Positions 28,507-37,455 of a stretch of DNA of 64,000 nt are shown piece after piece. The notes under the pieces are model-generated. The model was not told the origin of the DNA, did no database searches, and worked only from the letters and a program-made list of their open reading frames with translations. Position 1 is the first letter of the stretch; the number at the start of each line of letters is the position of its first letter. The position numbers and the translations under genes were made by a program. This DNA is from Microvirga lotononidis (GTDB lineage: Bacteria > Pseudomonadota > Alphaproteobacteria > Rhizobiales > Beijerinckiaceae): assembly GCF_034627025.1 (NCBI RefSeq), contig NZ_CP141048.1, positions 4,416,001 through 4,480,000 on the forward strand, in the 5' to 3' direction.

Positions 28507-29994
28507 ATGTCTGCTTTGTCTGAGACGTGGCAGGTCACCCCGAAGCAGGTGAACCTGGACCTCGACGGCGATACCCTGCGCGAAGAATGCGGTGTCTTCG
28601 GCATCTACGGACACCCGGATGCCGCCGCCATCACGGCGCTTGGGCTCCACGCCCTCCAGCATCGCGGCCAGGAGGCGGCAGGCATCGTCTCCTATGACGG
28701 ATCGGTCTTCCACTCGGAGCGCAAGCTCGGCCTCGTCGGCGACAACTTCTCCGACCGGGCGACCATCGAACGCCTCGAAGGCCTCTCCGCCATCGGCCAC
28801 ACCCGCTACTCGACAACCGGCGAGACCGTCCTTCGCAACGTGCAGCCCCTTTTCGCCGAACTCGACGGCGGCGGCTTCGCCGTTGCCCATAACGGCAACC
28901 TGACCAATGGCCTGACCCTTCGCCGCAACCTCATCCGTGACGGTGCCATCTGCCAATCCACCACCGACACGGAGGTGATCGTCCACCTCGTGGCACGCAG
29001 CCGCAAGGACCGGGTCATCGACCGCTTCGTGGAAGCCATCCAGAAGCTCGAGGGCGCCTATGCCCTGGTGGCGCTCACGAATAAGAAGCTGATCGGCGCC
29101 CGCGACCCGCTGGGCATCCGCCCGCTGGTGCTCGGCGAGCTCGACGGCCGGTACATTCTCGCCTCCGAGACCTGCGCGCTCGACATCATCGGCGCCCGTT
29201 TCGTCCGCGACATCGAGAACGGCGAATGCGTGGTGATCTCGGACGAGGGCATCGAGTCCTTCCGCTTCGTCCCGGAGCAGACCGCCCGCCCGGACATCTT
29301 CGAGTACATTTATTTCGCCCGCCCCGATTCCGTCGTGAATGGCCGCAGCGTCTACGAGGTCCGCAAGGGCATGGGGCGCGAGCTCGCCCTGGAATCGCCG
29401 GCCAATGCCGACGTGGTGATCCCGGTGCCCGATTCCGGCGTGCCGGCTGCCCTGGGTTACGCCCAGACCTGCGGCCTGCCCTACGAACTCGGCATCATCC
29501 GCAACCATTACGTGGGCCGCACCTTCATCCAGCCGACCCAGTCGGTGCGGGAACTCGGCGTGCGCATGAAACACTCGGCCAACCGCTCGGCGATTGCCGG
29601 AAAGCGGATCGTGCTCGTGGACGACAGCCTCGTGCGCGGAACCACCTCGGTGAAGATCGTGCGCATGATGCGCGAGGCCGGAGCGAAGGAAGTCCATTTC
29701 CGCATCTCCAGCCCGCCGATCACGCATCCCGACTTCTACGGCATCGACACGCCGGAGAAGGAGAAGCTCCTCGCCGCCACCCACGATCTGGAGCAGATGC
29801 GCCAGTATATCGGGGCGGATTCCCTTGCCTTCCTGTCGATCGAGGGCGTCTATCGCGCGATGGGCGAGAAGGGCCGCAACCCGGCGCAGCCGCAATTCAC
29901 TGATCATTGCTTCACGGGAGATTACCCGACGCCGCTGACGGACCTCGCCGTCGCGACGCCGCGCCGTCTCGCCGTTCTGGCCGAAGCCGACTGA
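28507..29994 (+). CDS. purF: amidophosphoribosyltransferase
   Basis: First committed step of purine synthesis: PRPP plus glutamine gives 5-phosphoribosylamine. 495 residues. A 27-residue propeptide precedes the nucleophile C28 (EECGVFGIYG), as in the Bacillus-type enzyme that is cleaved to expose the cysteine. The glutaminase domain continues through HRGQEAAGIV and HNGNLTNG. The PRPP loop is IVLVDDSLVRGTTS. CFTGDYPTPL lies near the end. I chose ATG 28507 because AAAGG sits seven bases upstream; ATG 28501 is possible. The SDR gene follows eight bases after the stop. Confidence 0.97.
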   Translation: MSALSETWQVTPKQVNLDLDGDTLREECGVFGIYGHPDAAAITALGLHALQHRGQEAAGIVSYDGSVFHSERKLGLVGDNFSDRATIERLEGLSAIGHTRYSTTGETVLRNVQPLFAELDGGGFAVAHNGNLTNGLTLRRNLIRDGAICQSTTDTEVIVHLVARSRKDRVIDRFVEAIQKLEGAYALVALTNKKLIGARDPLGIRPLVLGELDGRYILASETCALDIIGARFVRDIENGECVVISDEGIESFRFVPEQTARPDIFEYIYFARPDSVVNGRSVYEVRKGMGRELALESPANADVVIPVPDSGVPAALGYAQTCGLPYELGIIRNHYVGRTFIQPTQSVRELGVRMKHSANRSAIAGKRIVLVDDSLVRGTTSVKIVRMMREAGAKEVHFRISSPPITHPDFYGIDTPEKEKLLAATHDLEQMRQYIGADSLAFLSIEGVYRAMGEKGRNPAQPQFTDHCFTGDYPTPLTDLAVATPRRLAVLAEAD

Positions 29995-30002
29995 GAATTC
30001 CC

Positions 30003-30746
30003 ATGGACAAGCCTCTCCAGAACCGCGTCGCGGTCGTCACCGGCGCTTCGCGCGGCATCGGCCGCGCGGCGGCGCTCGCCCTTGCCGAAGCCGGCGCCCA
30101 CGTGATCGCGCTCGCCCGTACGCAAGGCGCACTCGAATCCCTCGACGACGAAATCCGCGCCAAGGGCGCCTCGGCCACTCTCGTGCCGGTGAACCTGAAG
30201 GATTTCGACGCCCTCGACCGCCTGGGCGCCGCGATCTACGAGCGCTGGGGCAAGCTCGACATCCTGCTCGGCAATGCGGGCCAGCTCGGCGAGCTTGCGC
30301 CGATCACCCATATCGACCAGCCCGTGTGGGACGAGGTGATGGCGGTCAACGTGACGGCCAATTATCGCCTCATCCGCTCACTCGATCCGCTGCTGCGCGC
30401 CTCGGATGCCGGCCGCGCCATCTTCATCACGTCCGGAGCCGCCCACAAGCACAAGGCTTATTGGGGCGTCTATTCCGTGTCGAAGGCTGCTCTCGAAGCC
30501 CTGGTGCGCACCTATGCGGCCGAGACGGAGACGACTCCCGTGCGGGCCATGCTGCTCAATCCCGGTCCGCTCCGCACGGCCATGCGCCGTACGGCGATGC
30601 CCGGCGAGGATCCGCTGACCCTGAAAACGCCCGAAGACCTCGCGCCGCATATCGTGAAGCTCGCTCTTCCTTCGTGGACCCAGACCGGCAAGATCTACGA
30701 CTTCACGCAGGACGGACGGATCATCGAGCCGCAGATGCCGGCCTGA
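30003..30746 (+). CDS. SDR family NAD(P)-dependent oxidoreductase
   Basis: 247 residues of a classical short-chain dehydrogenase. The cofactor loop is TGASRGIG (residues ~14-21), the structural NAG is in LLGNAGQLG, and the catalytic Ser and Tyr-x-x-x-Lys are in FITSGAAH and VYSVSKAAL. The substrate cannot be told from sequence. It follows purF by eight bases, an order common in Rhizobiales, and probably shares its transcript. A palindromic repeat lies downstream. Confidence 0.92.
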   Translation: MDKPLQNRVAVVTGASRGIGRAAALALAEAGAHVIALARTQGALESLDDEIRAKGASATLVPVNLKDFDALDRLGAAIYERWGKLDILLGNAGQLGELAPITHIDQPVWDEVMAVNVTANYRLIRSLDPLLRASDAGRAIFITSGAAHKHKAYWGVYSVSKAALEALVRTYAAETETTPVRAMLLNPGPLRTAMRRTAMPGEDPLTLKTPEDLAPHIVKLALPSWTQTGKIYDFTQDGRIIEPQMPA

Positions 30747-31119
30747 GACTTGGCCGGGCAAGGCTGATCTTCACACCCCCACGTCATCACCGGCCTCGTG
30801 CCGGTGATCTCGCTTTTCACGAGCGCGACATCTTCGCATCCACGCCGCTCGTGGGCGCCGTTAACTGTGCTTCCCGATAGGCTTTCCGTCCGGTCCCTCG
30901 TTCGTTGACTTGCGGGGGCGAAGCCTCATCTTACGGGGCGGGACAATGTCCCGAAATCCTTGGCGGATTGGGGCTCACGTCGATGATGCCGATCCAAAGG
31001 CATGATGCCGTCCCGCCATACCGGTAAGAGCCCGGATGACCTTTCCCCATTTCCGTTTCCGGCCAGAACTCCTTCCGCGCGACGACATCGGCGCGGCGGG
31101 CGATCTGCAAAGGCTCACC
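30747..31119. other. 373-base gap before the c-di-GMP enzyme gene
   Basis: Contains one module of the palindromic repeat at 30781-30822. The rest shows no convincing gene. It overlaps a possible longer N-terminus of the next gene (ATG 31036). Confidence 0.5.
30781..30822. repeat. intergenic palindromic repeat, left module only
   Basis: ACGTCATCACCGGCCTCGTG followed by CCGGTGATCTCG: the left module of the family, with palindrome ATCACCGG / CCGGTGAT. The right module is absent. Confidence 0.8.
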
Positions 31120-33519
31120 ATGCTGACCGTCTACGACTGCATCGTCTCCGAGCACGATCTCCGGCTCGTCGCCCTGGCGGCCCTGGTCTGTGCGCTGGCG
31201 TCGCTGACGGGGATCAATCTGCTCCATCATGCGCGCCGCACGCACGGCCGCGGTCAATTCGCGTGGCTGGCCATCGCCGCCGCCTCGACCGGCTTCGGGA
31301 TCTGGGCGACGCATTTCATCGCGATGCTAGCCTTCTCCCCGTCGCTGCCGACCGCCTACAACGTCACGCTGACGATCGTCTCCCTGATCGCGGCCGTGAT
31401 GCTGACGGGAATCGGTGTCGGCACCGCCCTGCTGTCGCGTCTTGCTCTCGCCCCCTGGATCGGCGGCGCCGTTGTCGGCGGCGGCATCGCGGTGATGCAC
31501 TACACCGGCATGGCGGCCTTCGAGGTTGCCGGCATCATCGCATGGGATTCCGCGCTGGTGGCAGCGTCGATCCTGCTGGGAGGCCTCCTCGGGGCGGCGG
31601 CTCTCGCGACCACGCTCAAGGGTTCATCACGCGGAGTCAAACTCGTCGGCGCGCTGCTGCTCACGATCGCAATCTGCAGCCATCATTTCACCGCCATGGG
31701 GGCCGTCAGCATCACGCCCGATCCCAGCATCGCGCTCTCGCCCTCGGCCATCCATACCGAATGGCTCGCCAGCGGCGTGGCTTTCGTCAGCCTCTCGATT
31801 CTGCTGCTTGCCGTCCTCGCCCTGAGCCTCGACATCCGGGAACGCCGCCGCGCCTCCCTGGAGATGCAGCGCATGCGCGACCTCACGGACGCGGCGGTCG
31901 AGGGCCTCGTCCTCTGCGACGGGGATTCCATCGTGACGGTCAACCAGAGCTTCGCACGTCTGACCGGTCTCACGTCCGAACAGATCGCCGGCCAGTCCCT
32001 CGCCGCGTGGGTTCCCGACAGCGCCAAGCGTGACACGCTGTTCGGCTGGCCGGGACAGGCGGTCGAAACCGACCTGCGGAATGCGGACGGCACTCTCCTC
32101 CCCGTCGAGCTGATCGCCCGGCAGATCACCTACAACGGCACCCCGCACAACGTGGTCGCCTTCCGTGATCTTCGCGATCGCCGGGACGCGGAGGCCCGGA
32201 TCCGCTATCTGGCCCATCACGATGCGCTCACCGGACTCGATAATCGCACGAGCTTCGATTATCGCCTCGACCGCGAGATCCGTCTGCATCGGCGAACCAA
32301 GCGGCAGATGGCACTCCTGTGCCTCGATCTCGACGGCTTCAAGGACGTCAACGATCTCTATGGCCATGCCACCGGCGACCGGGTGCTTCAGGATATCGCG
32401 AAACATCTCTCCTCGGCTCTCGTGGACGGGCAGATGCTGGCGCGGCTGGGCGGCGACGAGTTCGCCATCATCGCCCCTCACGTGACCAACCCGACCCAGG
32501 CCGGGCAACTGGCCGATGCGCTTCTCAAAGCCCTGAAATGGGACGAGGAAGGCGTTCCCATCGGTCTCGTGTCGGTCAGCATCGGCATCGCGCTTTATCC
32601 CTCCGACGGGAAGGACCGCACGGAGCTCCTCTCCAGCGCCGACGCGGCCCTCTATCGTGCCAAGACGGAGGGCAAGGGCACCTACCGGTTCTTCGAAGCG
32701 TCCATGGGGGCCCAGATCCGGGAACGCCGCAGCATCGAGCACGACCTGCGCAGTGCGATCGCCAACAACGAGCTGAGCCTCGCCTATCAGCCGCAGGCGC
32801 AGGTCGATACGGGCGAGGTCAACGGGTTCGAGGTCCTCCTGCGCTGGAACCACCCGACGCGCGGCAGCGTCTCGCCGGCGCTGTTCATTCCGATCGCCGA
32901 AGAGAGCGGACTGATCCTGAAGATCGGCGAGTGGGTGATGCGGGAAGCCTGCCGGGAGGCCGCGAGCTGGAAGCGGCCGCTGAGCGTCGCGGTGAATGTC
33001 TCGGCGCTGCAGCTGACCAGTGACGGCTTCGTCGAATTCGTCCAGGCCATCCTGGAGCAGACGAATCTGCCCGCGAAGCGGCTCGAGATCGAGATCACCG
33101 AGACGGCCCTGATCCGCGATCCGAACCGTGCGCTGCTCTCCCTTCAAAGGCTGAAGGAAATCGGAGTCAACATCGCCATGGACGATTTCGGCACGGGCTA
33201 TTCCTCACTCTCGAATCTCCGCGCCTTCCCGTTCGACAAGATCAAGATCGATCGCTCCTTCATCCAGGCGGTTCACGCGAACCCGCAGGCCGCCGCCATC
33301 GTACGGGCCGTGCTCGGACTCGGCCGTGGCTTGGGGCTTCCCGTCATCGCCGAGGGCGTCGAGACATCCGAGGAACTGCGCTTCCTCGGCCTCGAGGGCT
33401 GCGCGGAAGCGCAGGGCTACCTGTTCGGCCGCCCGGCGCCCATCATGGAATTCATGCAGTTGATTACCGACGAGTTCATGGTGCAGCCGAAGCCGCTCAT
33501 GCGGGCGGTCGGAGATTGA
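31120..33519 (+). CDS. MHYT-PAS-GGDEF-EAL membrane protein (c-di-GMP metabolism)
   Basis: 799 residues. An N-terminal MHYT sensor with about seven membrane helices (residues ~10-240) carries the naming motif AVMHYTGMAAF and the related FIAML and SHHFTAMGAV, which are thought to bind copper and sense gases. A PAS domain follows at ~255-360, then GGDEF (motif from G444, RLGGDEFAI) and EAL (E571, written EVLLRW rather than EALLR; DDFGTGYSSL intact). Both catalytic cores look intact, but the RxxD inhibitory site before GGDEF is missing. I chose ATG 31120 (AAAGG upstream; begins MLTVYDCIVSEHDLRL as in relatives); ATG 31036 would add 28 residues. Single gene, ending near a palindrome at 33538. Confidence 0.92.
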   Translation: MLTVYDCIVSEHDLRLVALAALVCALASLTGINLLHHARRTHGRGQFAWLAIAAASTGFGIWATHFIAMLAFSPSLPTAYNVTLTIVSLIAAVMLTGIGVGTALLSRLALAPWIGGAVVGGGIAVMHYTGMAAFEVAGIIAWDSALVAASILLGGLLGAAALATTLKGSSRGVKLVGALLLTIAICSHHFTAMGAVSITPDPSIALSPSAIHTEWLASGVAFVSLSILLLAVLALSLDIRERRRASLEMQRMRDLTDAAVEGLVLCDGDSIVTVNQSFARLTGLTSEQIAGQSLAAWVPDSAKRDTLFGWPGQAVETDLRNADGTLLPVELIARQITYNGTPHNVVAFRDLRDRRDAEARIRYLAHHDALTGLDNRTSFDYRLDREIRLHRRTKRQMALLCLDLDGFKDVNDLYGHATGDRVLQDIAKHLSSALVDGQMLARLGGDEFAIIAPHVTNPTQAGQLADALLKALKWDEEGVPIGLVSVSIGIALYPSDGKDRTELLSSADAALYRAKTEGKGTYRFFEASMGAQIRERRSIEHDLRSAIANNELSLAYQPQAQVDTGEVNGFEVLLRWNHPTRGSVSPALFIPIAEESGLILKIGEWVMREACREAASWKRPLSVAVNVSALQLTSDGFVEFVQAILEQTNLPAKRLEIEITETALIRDPNRALLSLQRLKEIGVNIAMDDFGTGYSSLSNLRAFPFDKIKIDRSFIQAVHANPQAAAIVRAVLGLGRGLGLPVIAEGVETSEELRFLGLEGCAEAQGYLFGRPAPIMEFMQLITDEFMVQPKPLMRAVGD

Positions 33520-33537
33520 GCCATCCCGGCGCATCCC

Positions 33538-33561
33538 GGCCGGGAAGCATGCTTCCCGGCC
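33538..33561. terminator. 24-base perfect palindrome between convergent genes
   Basis: GGCCGGGAAGCA / TGCTTCCCGGCC is a perfect palindrome. It lies between the stop of the c-di-GMP gene (33519) and the stop of the hibernation factor gene (33636). No T tract follows on either strand, so a terminator role is only likely; a protein site is also possible. Confidence 0.5.
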
Positions 33562-33635
33562 AGGAGGGTTGCGGACAGTTACACCGGACCTTCCGGGCGC
33601 TGATCGCCCGGGGCTGTCGCGGAAAGGTTGTCGGT

Positions 33636-34076
33636 TTATTCAGCAGCGACGCGGTAGTCACCCTCATCGTTGGCCGGCGGAGCGGCCTCTTCGCTGCGCC
33701 TTTGCGTGCGGCGCGGCGCGGCTCCTTCACGCAGGAGCATGTCCTTGTCCGTGCGCTCCGCCTTGTCCTCGCGCAGCTCGCGCTTGGAACGCCGGAGCTG
33801 CTTGGCCGTCTTCTGCAGCGCGGCCCGGAAGGCGGCGTAGAGATCCTTGTTCTTGGCCTCGCCAGTCATCATCTTGAGCGCGCCCATCTGCATGTTCACG
33901 GTGCAGCGGTAGGTAATGCCTTCGCGCGTCACGTAGACCGAGGCCGCGCTCAGGTGGCCGAAATATTTTCCGGCGACCTGGTTGATATTGGTCTTCGCAT
34001 ATTCGGGAAACGCATCGCCCAGATCGACTGCAGAGCTTTGCACCAGGATGTTGGATTCGGTGCTATCAGGTTTCAT
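33636..34076 (-). CDS. hpf: HPF/RaiA family ribosome-associated (hibernation) protein
   Basis: 146 residues. The beta-alpha fold of the ribosome hibernation family is suggested by VDLGDAFPEYAKTNINQVAG, a strand pair around YVTREGITYRCTVNMQMG and DLYAAFRAALQKTAKQLRRSKREL. This family binds the 30S A/P sites and stops translation in resting cells. The last ~40 residues are a charged tail without the C-terminal dimerising domain of long HPF. GGAGGAG lies upstream of ATG 34076. It is convergent with the c-di-GMP gene. Confidence 0.82.
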   Translation of the reverse strand: MKPDSTESNILVQSSAVDLGDAFPEYAKTNINQVAGKYFGHLSAASVYVTREGITYRCTVNMQMGALKMMTGEAKNKDLYAAFRAALQKTAKQLRRSKRELREDKAERTDKDMLLREGAAPRRTQRRSEEAAPPANDEGDYRVAAE

Positions 34077-34176
34077 TCACTCCTCCGTTGGTGAAGGTTC
34101 GATGGCTAACGGCGGCAACCCATGAAAGTTTCGACCTGAAGGAAACAAATCAGCCCCGACCAAAGTTGTGTTCCCT

Positions 34177-35280
34177 TTATGGTCTTCTTGCACGCGGCGT
34201 CTGTTCTCCCACATCCACGACAGCCACGTTGAGTGTCTGCCGCTGATTGTTCCGGAGGATCGTCAGGGACACAGTGTTGCCGATCCCCGTACGTTCCAAC
34301 TGGTCCGTGAGGTCCGACAGGTGCCGTACGGGATTGCTGCCGACAGCCACGATCACATCGCCGATGATGCCGGCGCGCAGGTTGACGCCACGCAAGCCCG
34401 CCTGATCCGCCGGCGAGCCCGGGACGACATCCGCCACGATCACTCCGTTCACGCCGAGCTGGGCCGCGAGGGTCTCATCACCCGCCAGGATTCCGATACC
34501 CGGAGTCGGCACGCGGCCGTTGCGGATCAGCTCCGGCACCACGCGGTTGACCACGTCGACGGGAATGGCGAAGCCGATGCCCGCATTGGTGCCGGAGGGC
34601 GAGAAAATCGCCGTGTTGACGCCGATGAGCCGGCCCGAGGAATCCAGCAGCGGACCGCCCGAATTGCCCGGGTTGATCGCCGCATCGGTCTGGATCACGT
34701 CGGCGACCTCGCGACCGCCGCTGGTCGGGAGGCGTCGCTTGAGGGCACTGATGATGCCGGTGGTGAGCGACTGGTCGAGCCCGAACGGATTGCCGATGGC
34801 ATAAGCGGTCTGGCCGACTTTCAGATCGGCCGAGCTTCCGACCGAAACCGGCGCCGGCAGTCCTCCCTGACGCTGAACCCGCAGCACGGCGAGATCGTAG
34901 TTCGGCGCCCGGCCGACCACATCGGCCTGAAGCACTTCACCGGACGCGAGCCGGACCACGAAGGACGAGCCGTTCTCGACCACATGGTGGTTCGTGACCA
35001 CATGGCCCGCAGCGTCCCAGAGGAACCCCGTACCCGATGCGGCGGGCTCGCCGCCCGCCGGCCCTCGCCCGGACAAGGCGACCACCTGGACGACCGAAGG
35101 AGCGACAGTCTCGAAAACGCGGATCGTCGATCGCTCGTAATCCGACAGATCCCCACGCGCCGCGACCGGACGCGGCTCCCTGGCTGAGAAAAGATAGCCC
35201 GTCACGTAGGGCTGCAGCACGAAGAGCGCGAGCAGCGCCGCGATCACCAGCATGACGATTCGTGTTGCCCGATCCTGCAT
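34177..35280 (-). CDS. DegS/HtrA-like periplasmic serine protease with PDZ domain
   Basis: 367 residues. One N-terminal membrane anchor (residues ~8-31). The trypsin-like triad is in TNHHVV (His), NYDLAVLR (Asp) and NPGNSGGPL (Ser). One PDZ domain follows (VPGSPADQAGLRG to LTDQLERTGIG). The single anchor and single PDZ match DegS, so a role in cutting an anti-sigma factor or in protein quality control at the inner membrane is possible; inferred. The 101-base gap to hpf shows no other gene. Divergent from the DUF4142 gene. Confidence 0.92.
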   Translation of the reverse strand: MQDRATRIVMLVIAALLALFVLQPYVTGYLFSAREPRPVAARGDLSDYERSTIRVFETVAPSVVQVVALSGRGPAGGEPAASGTGFLWDAAGHVVTNHHVVENGSSFVVRLASGEVLQADVVGRAPNYDLAVLRVQRQGGLPAPVSVGSSADLKVGQTAYAIGNPFGLDQSLTTGIISALKRRLPTSGGREVADVIQTDAAINPGNSGGPLLDSSGRLIGVNTAIFSPSGTNAGIGFAIPVDVVNRVVPELIRNGRVPTPGIGILAGDETLAAQLGVNGVIVADVVPGSPADQAGLRGVNLRAGIIGDVIVAVGSNPVRHLSDLTDQLERTGIGNTVSLTILRNNQRQTLNVAVVDVGEQTPRARRP

Positions 35281-35425
35281 GTTGCATCCCCTGCTCTCTC
35301 ACTCTCACAACGGACACGCTTGTCCGAAGTTCGACCGCAGCCGGAGCGCTCGAACGGAACGATGCCGTCGAACAAATTCCTCCTGCGAGCGTTCGCCCTC
35401 ACAACCCGCTCGCAGGAGAAACTTG

Positions 35426-36148
35426 ATGTCACGCAGCCTCGTGATCGCTGGCCTCATGGCCGCAATCAGCCTTCCCGCCCTCGCCCAGCAGCAGAACCAA
35501 GCCATCACTCAGCCCACCACCCCGCAACCCGCCGAGACGCAGGCCAATCCCGCCCTCGGCCAGAATGCACAGCAGCGCCAGCAGCGCACGCAGCAAGGCG
35601 GAGCGCCGCAGGATACGCAGACACCCATGCGCCAGGGTCAGGCGAGCGCCCCGGCTTCGATGGGCCAGCAGCAGTCGCAGGCCGACGCGCAGTACATCCA
35701 GCAGATGCTGACGCTGAGCACCGTCTCCCTGCAGCAGTCGAACTTCGCGCACAGCAAGGCTCAGAATCCCCGTGTGAAGCAGTTTGCCGATTTCGAGATC
35801 GCGGAACAGAACCTGCTCACCGATATCATGCATTCCTTCGCCGATCCGAATGCCACCGCCTCCACCACGCAAGGCGCGCAGCAATCCGCCGCAACGGCGC
35901 CCGAACTGCCGCAGAAGGACGCGCAGGCCATGGAGCGTCTGTCGAAGGCGCCGGCCGGCGCGGCTTTCGACAAGGATTATGTCGCGCTGCAGATCGAGGG
36001 ACATCAGGAGCTCCTGCAGCTTCAGGAGAGCCAGCTCCAGAAGGCGTCGGGCAATCGCGAGATGACCAATCTCGCCAAGCTCGCGCGCGGCCAGATCAAG
36101 GAGCATCTGGCGCTGCTGCAGGACATGCAGAAGGAACTCGGTCGATAA
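35426..36148 (+). CDS. DUF4142 domain exported protein
   Basis: 240 residues. Signal peptide at 1-20 (LVIAGLMAAISLPALAQ). Residues 21-85 are Gln/Thr/Pro-rich and probably disordered. The DUF4142 helical domain covers ~85-238: QYIQQMLTLSTVSLQQSNFA, QNPRVKQFADFEIAEQN and FDKDYVALQIEGHQELLQL. DUF4142 proteins have a ferritin-like helical bundle with no settled role and are often stress-linked. AGGAG lies seven bases before ATG 35426. The longer frames upstream lack family sequence. Confidence 0.88.
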   Translation: MSRSLVIAGLMAAISLPALAQQQNQAITQPTTPQPAETQANPALGQNAQQRQQRTQQGGAPQDTQTPMRQGQASAPASMGQQQSQADAQYIQQMLTLSTVSLQQSNFAHSKAQNPRVKQFADFEIAEQNLLTDIMHSFADPNATASTTQGAQQSAATAPELPQKDAQAMERLSKAPAGAAFDKDYVALQIEGHQELLQLQESQLQKASGNREMTNLAKLARGQIKEHLALLQDMQKELGR

Positions 36149-36269
36149 CGAAATCCAGTCTCGCCTGCTCATGACGGCGAGGCCGGAACACCCGTCCTCG
36201 ACGGGACGTTGCCTCCTGGAGACGCGGGCCGCCAAAGGCCCGCCCGAAACTCAAGAAGAGGAATAGCCC

Positions 36270-36884
36270 ATGGCGCAAGACAAGCGAGGCCGCCCTCCCG
36301 AGCCGCCCGTCGACGAGGTGCTGAACGAGGTCGCCCAGGAAGAGACCGGCGACAGCTTCGTTGCAGGCCCGACCCAGCGCAACGACGTCGGCAACACCAA
36401 ACGTGCGGCCGCGAAAGCGACCGGACTCATGGGAGCCTCGAAGAAGCTCGACCCCGATCTCGACATCGATCATGTGGACGATAACCGCCCGACGAGCGGT
36501 TCGAAGGCGGGCATTCGATCCTTCAAGGACGTTCCCGAGGAGGAAGACGACGGAGCCGGCTTCCAGCTGTCGAACGAGGAGATCGCCGAGGGCGTGAACA
36601 CGACCGCCGCCAAGAGCCCGGCCCCCCGTGGCGCTCAGACGGAGGGAACGACGGGCCCCGGCGGCATGAGCGGCGGCGCTTCGTCCCGCGCGCGGGTTCC
36701 GGCGCCCGGCAACGCGGTGGATGTGCCCAAGGGCACCCTCGTGCGCGGCCATCCCACGGCCAGCCAATCCGGGGGACATTCCACCTCCTCCACCGGCGAC
36801 GAGAAGCCCCCGAAGCGCTCGGCCCGGGCTCATAGCGGTCAACAGCAGCGCCGATTGTCGAAGGGCGGCTCGGAAGAGCGGTGA
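36270..36884 (+). CDS. hydrophilic, probably disordered protein, unknown
   Basis: 204 residues, charged and rich in Gly, Ser, Pro and Asp, with no hydrophobic segment and little predicted fold. Possible short motifs: PPVDEVLNEVAQEETGDSF near the start, and DPDLDIDHVDDN. I do not recognise the family, though similar low-complexity proteins are common in Rhizobiales. AAGAAGAGGAA precedes ATG 36270, a good ribosome site. Follows the DUF4142 gene by 121 bases and could share its transcript. Confidence 0.7.
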   Translation: MAQDKRGRPPEPPVDEVLNEVAQEETGDSFVAGPTQRNDVGNTKRAAAKATGLMGASKKLDPDLDIDHVDDNRPTSGSKAGIRSFKDVPEEEDDGAGFQLSNEEIAEGVNTTAAKSPAPRGAQTEGTTGPGGMSGGASSRARVPAPGNAVDVPKGTLVRGHPTASQSGGHSTSSTGDEKPPKRSARAHSGQQQRRLSKGGSEER

Positions 36885-36970
36885 ACCGTCCTTGAACCGT
36901 CCTGCCGACACGACGCAGGAACGTCACGCGTGATGGCCGTTCCCGGACCTGATCCCGGACGACGCCCTTC

Positions 36971-37083
36971 CACGCCATGTCCGGGCTTGACCCGGCCATC
37001 TCGATTGTGTGAAGCGCGACGCTCCAAGGCATCGGGATCACCGGCACGGGTCCCCGGATCAAGTCCGGGGAGGTGATGACGTG
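36971..37083. repeat. intergenic palindromic repeat, copy with extended right module
   Basis: Left module CCATGTCCGGGCTTGACCCGG then CCATCTCGAT; the GAAGCGCGACGCTCCA linker; right module ATCGGGATCACCGGC, with an inserted second palindrome CCCCGGATC/GTCCGGGG, ending TGATGACG. Confidence 0.8.
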
Positions 37084-37124
37084 AGAGGGTGCGGCTGGGC
37101 CAGCGTTATGTTCTCACTTTGTTC

Positions 37125-37153
37125 TTGACAGGGGGATGAACCTTGGCTATATC
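37125..37153 (+). promoter_or_regulatory. strong sigma70-like promoter without an obvious coding gene behind it
   Basis: TTGACA (37125-37130), 17-base spacer, TATATC (37148-37153): the best consensus match I noticed in the window. The start of transcription should fall near 37160, at the head of a strongly self-complementary region. Confidence 0.7.
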
Positions 37154-37159
37154 GTTGCA

Positions 37160-37414
37160 CAGCCTGATCCGACGAGGGGCGCGCTTCGCGAGGCGTCGCA
37201 CGGTGTGGGATCCGGCACGGTCCTGTCCGCCGGTCACGCAGCCGGCGGCAGGAGGCCCTTGGCAGCCCTGCGCTGGTCCAAGTCTCAACGCCTAAAAGAA
37301 CCGTGCGCGAGGAGCCGTCGGGTTCTTCCCTTAGCTTACACCGAGCCGGACGCCTTCTCGCGCCCTCCCTCGACTGACCTGCAGGCTCGCAGCGCAAGCG
37401 GCGGGCCCGCAGGT
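37160..37414 (+). ncRNA. putative structured small RNA, possibly 6S-like (SsrS)
   Basis: Directly visible nested complementarity forms a long rod: 37173-37177 with 37368-37372, 37178-37183 with 37359-37364, 37191-37197 (AGGCGTC) with 37349-37355, 37201-37206 (CGGTGT) with 37338-37343, 37207-37210 with 37327-37330, and 37215-37221 (GCACGGT) with 37300-37306. Inside is a strong hairpin, 37222-37233 with 37242-37252. The 3' strand opposite TCCG (37211-37214) is a large unpaired bubble (37307-37326). A rod with an asymmetric central bubble behind a constitutive-looking promoter is how 6S RNA, a sigma70 polymerase regulator, looks; the identity is inference. The 3' end was placed at the closing hairpin 37377-37414. 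Confidence 0.5.
37377..37414 (+). terminator. hairpin at the end of the putative RNA gene
   Basis: ACCTGC/GCAGGT plus GGCTCGC/GCGGGCC (one G-U) with an A.C mismatch, loop of ten bases, followed by GCTGCTCTTTG. The stem is strong but the T tract is weak. Confidence 0.5.
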
Positions 37415-37455
37415 GCTGCTCTTTGACAGGAAACCATTTCCACCTGCAGCCACCC

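Noticed and set aside
37136..37426. A 96-codon frame starting inside the promoter spacer at 37136
   Set aside because: The start lies upstream of the predicted transcription start and has no good ribosome site; the region is better explained as structured RNA.
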